A stretch of 33,192 bases of DNA. Source: Thiocapsa roseopersicina (lineage in GTDB: Bacteria; Pseudomonadota; Gammaproteobacteria; Chromatiales; Chromatiaceae). The number at the start of each line of letters is the position of its first letter. The first letter of the stretch is position 1. Location of the stretch: the NCBI RefSeq assembly GCF_900106925.1, contig NZ_FNNZ01000034.1:1-33192 (forward strand), given 5' to 3'. A program made the translations under genes and the position numbers. The notes under the pieces are model-generated. The model was not told where the DNA came from, did not search any database, and saw only the letters and a program-made list of their open reading frames with translations. Of the stretch, positions 14,087 through 21,638 are shown one piece after another.

Positions 14087-14950
14087 TCACGCACTTTCGG
14101 TCGTGATGGCGGATGCTGCCTCCATCTCTGCGACCCGCGCCGTGAGGATGTCGAGCAGCCGGGGATGACCGCCGACCAGCGCTGAGGGGTGGACACGAAA
14201 GCCCGGATTGTCGCGTTCGACCGACGCGCAGATCTCGGCGATATCGCCGCCCGGGCCGGCATGTCGTCCGGGCGACAGGAACAACATGGAAAGGATGACC
14301 GGGGTCGAGATGTTCTCCGCAGCAAGTGCGCGCAGACGATCCTCCAGCAATTCTCCGTTGAAATCGTATTCCGCTCCGGGGCGCCGCTCCATGACGGCCT
14401 CGCCGAGCTCGATTCGAGGCCCGCGGTCGTCGGCGAGCCGTTGCGCCAACTGCCGGGCCAGCCAACGCCGCACCTCGGTGACGGCGGGAATGGGCGAGCC
14501 GTGGTCGACCAGCAGAATCCGAAGCGGTGCGACGCCCTGCTCGGACGCGGTCTCGAGAATGCGGTCCAGAAGGATCTCGACCAGGTCGGGCTCGCCCTCC
14601 GGCAGGGGGCAAAGTGCTCGCGCAATCCGGACATCGAACGGACCGAAATCATCCTTCAGGGCAGCGATGCGCTCCGGGACATAGTCACTGATGGCCCGGC
14701 TCGGGCCGAAGAAGAGCGGGAGGATCAAGAAACGCCGAGTGTTCTCGCTCAGGCGACGGCTCAGAAATGGCTCGAAGGTGTCGGCAGGTTGTCCGTGCAG
14801 TGCACTCGGCGGGGCTCGGTCCGAGTGCAACAGCGAGACGGGGTGGACCGTCTCGCCGAGACGCTCCGCGAGTCCGCTCGCGATCCGTCTCAGGCTCAGT
14901 ATGGCATCGGCGCGCTTGGAGCCGTTGTCGATCAGCAGGATGTCGCGCAT
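14087..14950 (-). CDS. CbiX/SirB-family sirohydrochlorin chelatase-like protein
   Basis: This 287-residue soluble protein has two CbiX-like halves. The first begins MRDILLIDNGSKRADAILSL and the second contains RILLVDHGSPIPAVTEVRRW. Further family segments are ILPLFFGPSRAISDY and VILSMLFLSPGRHAGPGGDI. CbiX/SirB enzymes insert Co or Fe into sirohydrochlorin for cobalamin or siroheme. The usual catalytic GHGS is DNGS in the first half but DHGS in the second, so only the second half keeps that His. Start ATG 14950 is where similarity begins; the extra upstream codons have no support. The gene sits just upstream of nosZ on the same strand, but the FNR-type box in the gap suggests separate control. 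Metal and substrate are not determined. Confidence 0.75.
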   Translation of the reverse strand: MRDILLIDNGSKRADAILSLRRIASGLAERLGETVHPVSLLHSDRAPPSALHGQPADTFEPFLSRRLSENTRRFLILPLFFGPSRAISDYVPERIAALKDDFGPFDVRIARALCPLPEGEPDLVEILLDRILETASEQGVAPLRILLVDHGSPIPAVTEVRRWLARQLAQRLADDRGPRIELGEAVMERRPGAEYDFNGELLEDRLRALAAENISTPVILSMLFLSPGRHAGPGGDIAEICASVERDNPGFRVHPSALVGGHPRLLDILTARVAEMEAASAITTESA

Positions 14951-15219
14951 GGCGTGCTCGTGTCGTCGGGGTTGGCAGGGTGCATGACTCACGAGATGGG
15001 GTGGCGGATGGTTCCGCACAAATCCGAACCTCACGCGGCATGCGCTGCAGATCCGCGTCTTGGGCATTGAAGGAGAAGTCATCTCGATGGATGTCGGTCG
15101 CGGCGAAACTGGGACCGACCTCACAGTTTCGTGATCTCTCGGCATCCCGTCCTGCCCATTGCCCGGGGCTGCAGTACACTCCGTGGCATGCCGCTGCATC
15201 GAGATGAGGGGTGGTCGGC

Positions 15220-17586
15220 ATGTCTTGGGATGCTCTGCAAGGCCACCCCGAGCCTTCTTTCAATCCGGCGAGGATCGATTCGTTGGGACCGTCCGTGATG
15301 TCCGATCCACAGGGCAAGAAGAGCCGCAGCCGACGCTGGTTGTTGGTGCCGACCATTGCCGGCGGCGTTGCGCTGGTCGTCTATCTCGCGCTCCTGCTCG
15401 TGACCACCTGGGTCGCCCAGGACCGCCTGACTCATTCCACCGCGGCCCGGCACGCGCTCGATGCGCAGCTTCACGCCAATGCCTTGAGCTATTTCTACGC
15501 CGAGCGACTGGGCGATCTGGCGAATCTTCGTCGTGATCAGGCGGTTCAGTCCTTCTTCGTGAACCGCGACCTCGGTATGTCGATGAAGTACGGCCTGCAA
15601 GCGAGCCTGGTCTCGATCCGAGAGGTCCTGATCGAGCGTGTCGGCGAAAAGCGCGTCGATTCAGGGCCGTTCTTCGATCGAATCGCCCTATTCGATGCCG
15701 ACGGGACAATCCTGGTCGATACGGCGTCAGAACCGCCCGCAGCTGGGCGTTGGACGCCTCTGGAGCCCGGCTTCCCGACCCATGTCCGACTGGTCGTGGA
15801 TGCGCCTCGATACCCGGATGCCATCCTGGTGGAAGCGCCGATCGTGATGGCGGGACGCGGTCGCGGGACATTGGTCGCCTGGGTCAACGAGCGGACCACC
15901 TTGGCCGCGCTCGTCGGGCTCGATCCCGGGGGCAGCGGGTTCGCTCGTTATCGACTGCTGCGCTCGGCCGCAGAGCTCGCCGGCATCGAGAGTGCGGTCG
16001 GAGCACCGGTCGAGGTGTCCGGAACCCCCTTTTTCTTGGTCGACCGCGAGCGGACATCGCTCGACGAGCGCCTCCTGACATCGCGTTGGTTTCTGTTCGC
16101 ACTCATCCTGTTGGCCGTCGCCCTGTTGGTCGGCGGTTGGATGCTCCTCGGGGCGCAGCGGCAGAATCTGGTGTTGCAGACTCGGATGGACGTCGCGCGA
16201 GTCCAGCGGCGCAAGCTCAGCGAGCACAACGAGCGCTTGCGCGAAGAGATCAAGACTCGGAAGGAATACGAGCGCCGTTTGATCTACCAGGCCAATTACG
16301 ATGCCCTGACGGGTCTTCCGAATCGCACCTTGGCCATGGATCGACTCGAGCAAAGCCTGATGATCGCTGCCCGCGAGGGGCATCGGGTGTTGACCTTCTA
16401 TCTTGATCTCGACCAGTTCAAGAGGATCAACGACAGTCTAGGCCACGCGGCCGGCGACGAGGTTCTCATACAGACGGCCGAGCGGGTGAGTGCCCTCGTC
16501 TCGGCGGGCGATACCTTGGCGCGTCTGGCCGCCGACGAGTTTCTCGTCATCTACCCCGACCTTCGCGATCCCGTCGATGCGGCCGAGCGTGCGCAGGCGC
16601 TACTCGGCCTTTTCGCAGCGCCCTTCTCGATCGAGGGTCGAGAGATTTTCCTGACGGCGACCTTGGGTATCGCCGTAAGCCCGTGCGACGGGAAGACCGC
16701 GGAGGATCTGCTCAAGAACGCGGACTTGGCGATGAAGGAGGCCAAGGACAACGGGCGGGCCCGCTACAGCTTCTACGTCCCGGGGCTCGACGTGCAGATC
16801 CGCGAGCGCTTGTCGATGGCGAATCTCCTTCGGCACGCCGCCGAGCGCGGAGAGCTTGCCCTCTTGTACCAGCCCTTGATCGATCTGCGCAGCGGGCGAG
16901 TCGTTGCAGCGGAGGCGCTGCTGCGCTGGACCAGCGAGGAGCTCGGTGTCGTTGCACCGGACCTTCTCGTCCCGGTGGCCGAAGACGCCGGATTGATCGA
17001 ACACATCGGCGGCTGGGTCCTCGAGCGCGCCTGCACGGCCGCCGCGCAGTGGCAGTCGATCGCGCCGTGCAGGGTGGCGGTGAACGTGTCGTCCTTGCAA
17101 CTCCAAGCGCCGGAGTCCTTTTCGGAGCAAGTGGACATGGCGTTGAAACACTCGGGTTTGAATGCAGGACTCCTGGAGCTGGAGATCACCGAAGGGGTAT
17201 TGCTGCGCGACCGTCCTACCATCGGTGCCTTGCTGGCAGAACTGGATCGCCGCGGAATTCGGCTGTCGCTCGACGATTTCGGGACCGGCTACTCGGCCTT
17301 GAGCTATCTGCGGCGGTTTCCGTTCCATGTCCTCAAGATCGATCGGACCTTCATCGCGGGCATACCCGACAACCAGGAGGATACGGAGCTGACGCGTGCC
17401 ATCATCGCGATGGCCCAAGCGCTTGGACTGAGTGTGCTGGCGGAGGGGGTGGAGCGGCCCGAGCAGCGCGATTTCCTGGTGGAGCAGGGCTGCGACCTTG
17501 CGCAGGGTTATCTTTTCAGCCGTCCAATCGATGCCGATGCGCTGGCGGCGATGCTGGGCCGTAACGGCGCAGTGGCTCAATCCTGA
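15220..17586 (+). CDS. Membrane-bound GGDEF/EAL protein, predicted c-di-GMP phosphodiesterase
   Basis: This protein of about 788 residues has an N-terminal transmembrane helix (LLVPTIAGGVALVVYLALLL), a periplasmic sensor region of about 200 residues, a second helix (FLFALILLAVALLVGGWMLL), a short coiled linker, a GGDEF domain and an EAL domain. The GGDEF signature is LAADEFLVI and the inhibitory RxxD position reads SAGD, so cyclase activity and product inhibition are probably lost. The EAL domain keeps EALLRW, NVSSLQ, LEITEG, LDDFGTGYSALSYL, KIDRTFI, LAEGVE and QGYLFSRP, so hydrolysis of c-di-GMP is likely. ATG 15220 follows GAGGGG; ATG 15298 (MSDPQGKK), just before the first helix, is a credible alternative. 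It is divergent from the CbiX-like gene across about 270 bp, where I see no further gene. Confidence 0.88.
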   Translation: MSWDALQGHPEPSFNPARIDSLGPSVMSDPQGKKSRSRRWLLVPTIAGGVALVVYLALLLVTTWVAQDRLTHSTAARHALDAQLHANALSYFYAERLGDLANLRRDQAVQSFFVNRDLGMSMKYGLQASLVSIREVLIERVGEKRVDSGPFFDRIALFDADGTILVDTASEPPAAGRWTPLEPGFPTHVRLVVDAPRYPDAILVEAPIVMAGRGRGTLVAWVNERTTLAALVGLDPGGSGFARYRLLRSAAELAGIESAVGAPVEVSGTPFFLVDRERTSLDERLLTSRWFLFALILLAVALLVGGWMLLGAQRQNLVLQTRMDVARVQRRKLSEHNERLREEIKTRKEYERRLIYQANYDALTGLPNRTLAMDRLEQSLMIAAREGHRVLTFYLDLDQFKRINDSLGHAAGDEVLIQTAERVSALVSAGDTLARLAADEFLVIYPDLRDPVDAAERAQALLGLFAAPFSIEGREIFLTATLGIAVSPCDGKTAEDLLKNADLAMKEAKDNGRARYSFYVPGLDVQIRERLSMANLLRHAAERGELALLYQPLIDLRSGRVVAAEALLRWTSEELGVVAPDLLVPVAEDAGLIEHIGGWVLERACTAAAQWQSIAPCRVAVNVSSLQLQAPESFSEQVDMALKHSGLNAGLLELEITEGVLLRDRPTIGALLAELDRRGIRLSLDDFGTGYSALSYLRRFPFHVLKIDRTFIAGIPDNQEDTELTRAIIAMAQALGLSVLAEGVERPEQRDFLVEQGCDLAQGYLFSRPIDADALAAMLGRNGAVAQS

Positions 17587-17619
17587 GCGCCGCGGGGCGG
17601 GCAGGTCTCCGCCGACGCG

Positions 17620-18381
17620 TCAGTGGCCACGCAGGACGAATCGGTCGAAGGATGCGGGGTCGATTGCGGCTGCGAGCTGTGCGAGCGGAATTGCGGGCGC
17701 AGGGAGGAGAGGATCCAGTGCGTGTCGAGTGTCGCAGGCCTGAACGGCATATCGCCGCACACCCTGTCGGGCGAGCGCGGCGGCGAGCGTCGCGAGATCG
17801 AGCGCGGTCCACTGCGGCATGACGGTAGTGCGGACCTCCAGCGGGACACCCGAGGCTTGGATCAACGACAAGCTCTCCCAGGCCGCCTCGCCGGATTGCG
17901 GGACGCCCGTGATTGCAGGATAGCCCTCGGGCAGCGCCTTGATGTCGAGGGCCACCCAGTCCAGGAGCGGTAAGAGGCGTGCCAAGCGTTTCGGCGCGGG
18001 CCCCGCGGTGTGCATGCCGACCTTGAACCCGAGCTCACGGACCTCGGCCATGGCTGCGGGCAGCGCGCATTGGAGGGTCGGCTCGCCGCCGCTGAAGACG
18101 ACGGCATCGAGTAGCCCGCGGCGACGCTCGAGGAAGTCACGGATCTCCGACCATGCGACGACCGGCGTGGCGCTCGGGTCGATCAAGGCGCCGTTCTGGC
18201 AGTAGCGACAGCGCCAAGGACAGCCTTGGAGGAAGACGACCGCGGCGAGCTCGCCGGGGTAGTCGATCGTCGTCAACGGCACGAAACCGCCGATCCGCAA
18301 TTGTCCCGTGTCGGCCGAGTCTGCGACGTCCGAAGAGATCGGCAGATCGAGATCGCTCGGGCAGGGAAACTGTCGAGACAT
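17620..18381 (-). CDS. nrdG: NrdG, anaerobic RNR-activating radical SAM enzyme
   Basis: This 253-residue radical SAM protein carries CPWRCRYC (the CxxxCxxC cluster ligands) in QGCPWRCRYCQNGALID, the SAM-binding FSGGEPTLQ, and a C-terminal region ending FVLRGH, as in NrdG relatives of the pflA-like branch. It installs the glycyl radical on class III ribonucleotide reductase. ATG 18381 (MSRQFPCPSDLDL) gives about 28 residues before the family core (IGGFVPLTTIDYPG); no clear ribosome-binding site precedes it. It lies 29 bp after the small glycyl-radical gene in the order nrdD - small subunit - nrdG, so all three are probably cotranscribed. It converges with the EAL gene across 33 bp. Confidence 0.92.
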   Translation of the reverse strand: MSRQFPCPSDLDLPISSDVADSADTGQLRIGGFVPLTTIDYPGELAAVVFLQGCPWRCRYCQNGALIDPSATPVVAWSEIRDFLERRRGLLDAVVFSGGEPTLQCALPAAMAEVRELGFKVGMHTAGPAPKRLARLLPLLDWVALDIKALPEGYPAITGVPQSGEAAWESLSLIQASGVPLEVRTTVMPQWTALDLATLAAALARQGVRRYAVQACDTRHALDPLLPAPAIPLAQLAAAIDPASFDRFVLRGH

Positions 18382-18410
18382 GGGTGCGGCGGGTCTACGG
18401 ACTCGGCGAC

Positions 18411-18602
18411 TTAGGCGGCGGCGCGGCGCTCTTGGCGAATCGCCGATCCGTTGGGTGTCTCGGTGAAGTAGCAGCGCTCGGCGTGCTCGGCGCGCTTGCC
18501 GGCATTGAAGGCCGAGACCGGGCGGTGATAACCCATGACGCGGGTCCAGACCTCGCAACGGGTGCGTTCTTCGGTCTTCAGCTCGATGGTTGGGTTGGTC
18601 AT
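18411..18602 (-). CDS. Separate glycyl-radical subunit of anaerobic RNR
   Basis: This 63-residue protein contains CEVWTRVMGYHRPVSAFNAG and KRAEHAERCYF. It matches the C-terminal glycyl-radical domain of class III RNR, where the radical glycine sits in an RVxGY motif (here R21-V-M-G24-Y25). The nrdD gene upstream ends after its zinc site and has no such motif, so this peptide appears to supply it in trans. ATG 18602 has a strong AGGAG seven bases upstream, so it is translated on its own; the gap to the nrdD stop (TAG) is 86 bp and not in frame. Small proteins of this kind appear in databases simply as anaerobic RNR, as I recall. A comparable arrangement is GrcA/YfiD supplying a glycyl radical to pyruvate formate-lyase. 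Confidence 0.85.
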   Translation of the reverse strand: MTNPTIELKTEERTRCEVWTRVMGYHRPVSAFNAGKRAEHAERCYFTETPNGSAIRQERRAAA

Positions 18603-18688
18603 GGTCTCGCTCCTGATGTCGTTTCGAATGATGGAGTGTGTTTGTTGGTCGGTCGAGCGGCAGAGCGTTCGGTGACCCTGTGCTCGAC

Positions 18689-20728
18689 CTACGCCGCCGT
18701 CTCTTCAAGTGCCGCGGTTTTGCGTGCGATCAGCTCGCGGTCGCAGACCGGACAGAATTCGTGCTCGCCCGCGATGTAGCCGTGCTTGGGGCAGATCGAG
18801 AACACCGGAGTGACCGTGATGTAGGGCTGACGGAAGTTTTCCAGCGCCCGCCGGACCAACCGCTTGCAGGCGTCGGTCGTGGAGATCTGCTCGTTCATAT
18901 AGAGGTGCAACACCGTGCCGCCGGTGTATTTGGTCTGAAGTGCCTCCTGCATGGCGAGCGCCTCGAAGGGGTCGTCCGTATAGCCCACCGGCAGCTGGGA
19001 GCTGTTGGTGTAGTAGGGCGTTTCGGGCGTGCCGGCTTGGAGGATGTCCGGGAAGCGCTTCTTGTCCTCGCGGGCGAAGCGATAGGTCGTGCCCTCCGCG
19101 GGTGTGGCCTCCAGGTTGTACATGCTGCCGGTCGATTCCTGAAACTCGACCATCCGTGCGCGGACATGATCCAGGATCCGGCAGGCCATGGCGTGGCCCC
19201 GGGCCGTGGTGATGTCGTCGGCATCGTTGGTGAAGTTGCGGATCAGCTCGTTGATCCCGTTCACGCCGATCGTCGAGAAATGGTTGCGCAGGGTGCCCAA
19301 ATACCGCTTGGTGTAGGGGAAAAGCCCGGCATCCATGTGGCGTTGGATGACCTTGCGCTTGATCTCGAGACTGTTGCGCGAGAGATTCAGGAGTGTGTCG
19401 AGCCGCGCCAAAAGCCCCGCCTCGTCGCCGCGATGGGTGTATCCGAGCCGCGCACAGTTGATGGTGACCACGCCGAGCGAGCCGGTCTGCTCGGCCGAGC
19501 CGAAGAGCCCGTTGCCGCGCTTCAGAAGCTCGCGCAGGTCCAGCTGCAGCCGACAGCACATGGACCGTACCATGTTCGGCGAGAGCTCCGAGTTCAGGAA
19601 GTTCTGGAAGTAGGGCAGGCCGTACTTCGCCGTCATCTCGAACAGATGCTCCGCGTTCTCGCTGTCCCACGGAAAATCGGAGGTGATGTTGTAGGTCGGG
19701 ATCGGGAAGGTGAAGATCCGCCCCTTGGCGTCGCCCTCGGTCATCACCTCGATATAGGCCCGATTGATCAGGTCCATCTCGGCCTGGAGATCGCCGTAGG
19801 TGAAGGGTTGCTCCACGCCGGCGATCACCGGGACCTGCTCGCGCAGATCCTCGGGGCAGACCCAGTCGAAGGTCAGGTTCGTAAAGGGTGTTTGGCACCC
19901 CCAGCGCGACGGCACGTTCAGGTTGTAGATCAGCTCCTGGATCGCCTGCTTGACATGCGGGTAATCCAGCCTGTCGACGCGCACGAAGGGCGCCATGTAG
20001 GTATCGAAGCTGGAAAATGCCTGCGCGCCGGCCCACTCGTTCTGCAGCGTGCCGAGAAAGTTGACGATCTGCCCGATCGCCGAGGACATGTGCTTGGGCG
20101 GGCCGGCTTCGACCTTCCCCGGAACCCCGTTCAGCCCCTCGTTGAGCAGGGTGCGCAGCGACCAGCCGGCGCAGTAGCCCGAGAGCATGTCCAGATCATG
20201 GATATGGATGTCGCCGTCGCGATGGGCCTGGCCGATCTCGGGCGGATAGACGTGGCTCAGCCAGTAGTTGGCGATCATCTTTCCCGAGGTATTAAGGATC
20301 AGGCCGCCGAGCGAGTAGCCCTGATTGGCATTGGCCGCGACCCGCCAGTCCGAGCGGTCGAGATACTCGTTGATGGAACCGCCGACATCGACCAGTGTGC
20401 GATGCTCGTCGCGCAGCTTCTTATGTTGCTCGCGATAGACGATGTAGCTGCGGGCGGTCTCGAAATGGTTCGCGCTGATCAGCGTCTGCTCGACGACATC
20501 CTGGATGCCTTCGATGTCGGGCAGGCGGTCGGCCCCGTAGCGATGCGCGAGCACCTTGACCACCTGCGCGGTCAGCAGACTCGCCTCGGGCGTACCGAAC
20601 TCGCCGCTCGCCTGTCCCGCGCGTTGGATCGCAGATTCGATCTTGGCGGCATCGAAACGCACCTCGACACCGTCGCGCTTGCGGACCCGCAAGGGCAGGG
20701 TCGACAGGTTGTTGTGCTGGTGTCCCAT
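18689..20728 (-). CDS. nrdD: NrdD, anaerobic ribonucleoside-triphosphate reductase lacking its glycyl-radical domain
   Basis: This 679-residue class III RNR reduces NTPs to dNTPs without oxygen. An N-terminal ATP-cone (about residues 12-110, LRVRKRDGVEVRFDAAKIES to YREQHKKL) gives allosteric control. The catalytic barrel includes DGDIHIHDLD, YCAGW (C186), SRWGCQTPFTNLTFD (C278, candidate thiyl-radical Cys), PTYNITSDFPWD and TINCARLGY. The C-terminus has a zinc-type site: C646 with nearby His, then C659 and C662 (CPKHGYIAGEHEFCPVC). It ends 17 residues later in TAG without the usual RVxGY domain, which is on the next gene. ATG 20728 is the family-like start (MGHQHNNLSTLPLRV). Two NrdR boxes and an FNR/ANR box lie upstream. 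Confidence 0.95.
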   Translation of the reverse strand: MGHQHNNLSTLPLRVRKRDGVEVRFDAAKIESAIQRAGQASGEFGTPEASLLTAQVVKVLAHRYGADRLPDIEGIQDVVEQTLISANHFETARSYIVYREQHKKLRDEHRTLVDVGGSINEYLDRSDWRVAANANQGYSLGGLILNTSGKMIANYWLSHVYPPEIGQAHRDGDIHIHDLDMLSGYCAGWSLRTLLNEGLNGVPGKVEAGPPKHMSSAIGQIVNFLGTLQNEWAGAQAFSSFDTYMAPFVRVDRLDYPHVKQAIQELIYNLNVPSRWGCQTPFTNLTFDWVCPEDLREQVPVIAGVEQPFTYGDLQAEMDLINRAYIEVMTEGDAKGRIFTFPIPTYNITSDFPWDSENAEHLFEMTAKYGLPYFQNFLNSELSPNMVRSMCCRLQLDLRELLKRGNGLFGSAEQTGSLGVVTINCARLGYTHRGDEAGLLARLDTLLNLSRNSLEIKRKVIQRHMDAGLFPYTKRYLGTLRNHFSTIGVNGINELIRNFTNDADDITTARGHAMACRILDHVRARMVEFQESTGSMYNLEATPAEGTTYRFAREDKKRFPDILQAGTPETPYYTNSSQLPVGYTDDPFEALAMQEALQTKYTGGTVLHLYMNEQISTTDACKRLVRRALENFRQPYITVTPVFSICPKHGYIAGEHEFCPVCDRELIARKTAALEETAA

Positions 20729-20749
20729 GAAGGCGTCTCTTGTCCGTTG

Positions 20750-20765
20750 CCACTATATCTTGTGG
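20750..20765 (-). promoter_or_regulatory. NrdR box 1
   Basis: CCACTATATCTTGTGG matches the NrdR consensus acaCwAtATaTwGtgt at 13 of 16 positions. It lies 22 bp before the nrdD ATG, next to the -10-like hexamer. NrdR is the universal bacterial repressor of ribonucleotide reductase genes and binds pairs of such boxes. Confidence 0.8.
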
Positions 20766-20770
20766 TGCGG

Positions 20771-20776
20771 ACTATA
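20771..20776 (-). promoter_or_regulatory. Candidate -10 hexamer of the nrdD promoter
   Basis: On the minus strand the bases read TATAGT, five of six to TATAAT. Transcription would start near 20764, inside NrdR box 1, and the FNR/ANR box would then be centred about 58-60 bp upstream, close to the class I FNR position of -61.5. The -35 region is weak, as expected for an activator-dependent promoter. Confidence 0.45.
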
Positions 20777-20780
20777 GCGC

Positions 20781-20796
20781 CAACTAGATGCTGTGT
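20781..20796 (-). promoter_or_regulatory. NrdR box 2
   Basis: CAACTAGATGCTGTGT matches the NrdR consensus at 11 of 16 positions and begins exactly 31 bp from box 1, three helical turns. That is the spacing typical of NrdR-controlled promoters. It overlaps the -35/spacer region inferred for nrdD. Confidence 0.65.
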
Positions 20797-20815
20797 TGAA
20801 GAGTTTGAGGTGAAG

Positions 20816-20829
20816 TTGATCGGCGTCAA
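20816..20829 (-). promoter_or_regulatory. FNR/ANR box upstream of nrdD
   Basis: TTGATCGGCGTCAA is a full match to the Pseudomonas ANR/DNR consensus TTGAT-N4-(A/G)TCAA and 9 of 10 to the enteric FNR site. It lies 88 bp before the nrdD ATG and 20 bp upstream of NrdR box 2. It would place the nrdD operon under anaerobic activation together with NrdR repression. Confidence 0.7.
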
Positions 20830-20960
20830 CCCGGGTTCATTCTCCGGTTGCGCTTCGGGATACTCCGGCCGCGCGTTTGCGTTGGGCTTGGTCGGTACCG
20901 GCTCCGGCACCGCCGGTGATGCCCGACGGGCGCCGCGCCGGTCCTGCCGTTGATGGCCGC

Positions 20961-21494
20961 CTAGGGTTTATAGAAGTCCGCAACGCGCGCGAGGACCTCC
21001 TTGAGCTCCTCGGTCGCCGCTTCGGCCTCCTCGATCTGTGTCAGGCCCACGGCCTTCGCCTCGCTGACGGGGTCGGCGAATCCGACGACGATGCGGGCCG
21101 GTTTTGCCTCGTAATCTCCGCCCGGCCCTGTCGCGACGTGCTCGCGGAACACGGTGAAGCGGCAGGGAATGATCAGGCTGATGAAGGGATCCTTGCGCAC
21201 GGCCTGCTTCAGATATTGAGACTGGCAGGCCTGAATGATGGTGTTGTCGGTCCAGACTCCGAGCTTGCGTAAGCCGAGACCGACATCCTGGACATTCACC
21301 ACATCCCAATTCTGGGCCAAGATCTCGGTCTGTACCCGGTCGACCACTTCGCTGTACTGAAGCGTCGCCGGCAAATAGATGACGTAGGATTCCCCGTGGC
21401 GTTGTACATCGTCGGCCAGGGTCGAGCTGGACAGCAGGGCGCCGAGCACCAGGCTCGGCAACCCGCTCAGGGCAGATCTAACGCTCGTTTTCAT
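20961..21494 (-). CDS. Periplasmic DUF302-domain protein
   Basis: This 177-residue protein starts at ATG 21494 (MKTSVRSALSGLPSLVLGAL). It has a Sec signal peptide ending near SSSTLADD and a DUF302-type domain: SYVIYLPATLQYSEVVDRVQ, then LAQNWDVVNVQDVGLGL, then ACQSQYLKQAV and IIPCRFTVFRE. DUF302 proteins are small, mostly uncharacterised, and frequent near sulfur and redox genes. Two Cys (ACQSQ, IPCRF) match the family pattern. It is the last gene of soxY-soxZ-yeeE-DUF302, about 144 bp after yeeE, so it could belong to a sulfur-compound module. No function is assigned. Confidence 0.8.
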   Translation of the reverse strand: MKTSVRSALSGLPSLVLGALLSSSTLADDVQRHGESYVIYLPATLQYSEVVDRVQTEILAQNWDVVNVQDVGLGLRKLGVWTDNTIIQACQSQYLKQAVRKDPFISLIIPCRFTVFREHVATGPGGDYEAKPARIVVGFADPVSEAKAVGLTQIEEAEAATEELKEVLARVADFYKP

Positions 21495-21638
21495 GAGGTG
21501 GTTCGCTCCCGTGGTGGTGGGCGCCACCGGCCTCGATCCGGATGCGGGGCGGCGCCGACGTTCTGCCTCGGTTCTCGACGCGGCGTCGGGCGCGCCGCTG
21601 CTTCTACTCGCCCGATTCACATTCCCTTGCGAGTCCCG

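Noticed and set aside
15093-15119. 7-bp inverted repeat (GTCGGTC / GACCGAC) upstream of the EAL gene, considered as a riboswitch or operator
   Set aside because: The loop is 13 bases and no conserved cobalamin or c-di-GMP riboswitch core is visible. Such short pairs are expected by chance in GC-rich DNA.
18603-18688. nrdD split considered as a frameshift, stop-codon readthrough or selenocysteine case
   Set aside because: The stop is TAG, followed by an 86-bp spacer that includes a consensus ribosome-binding site for the small gene. No continuous coding sequence links the two.
18638-20953. Long plus-strand open frame (771 codons) antisense to nrdD
   Set aside because: The minus strand encodes unmistakable NrdD throughout. 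The antisense frame is a by-product of GC-rich codon usage, with a low-complexity Arg/Gly/Val/Asp composition and no recognisable domain.
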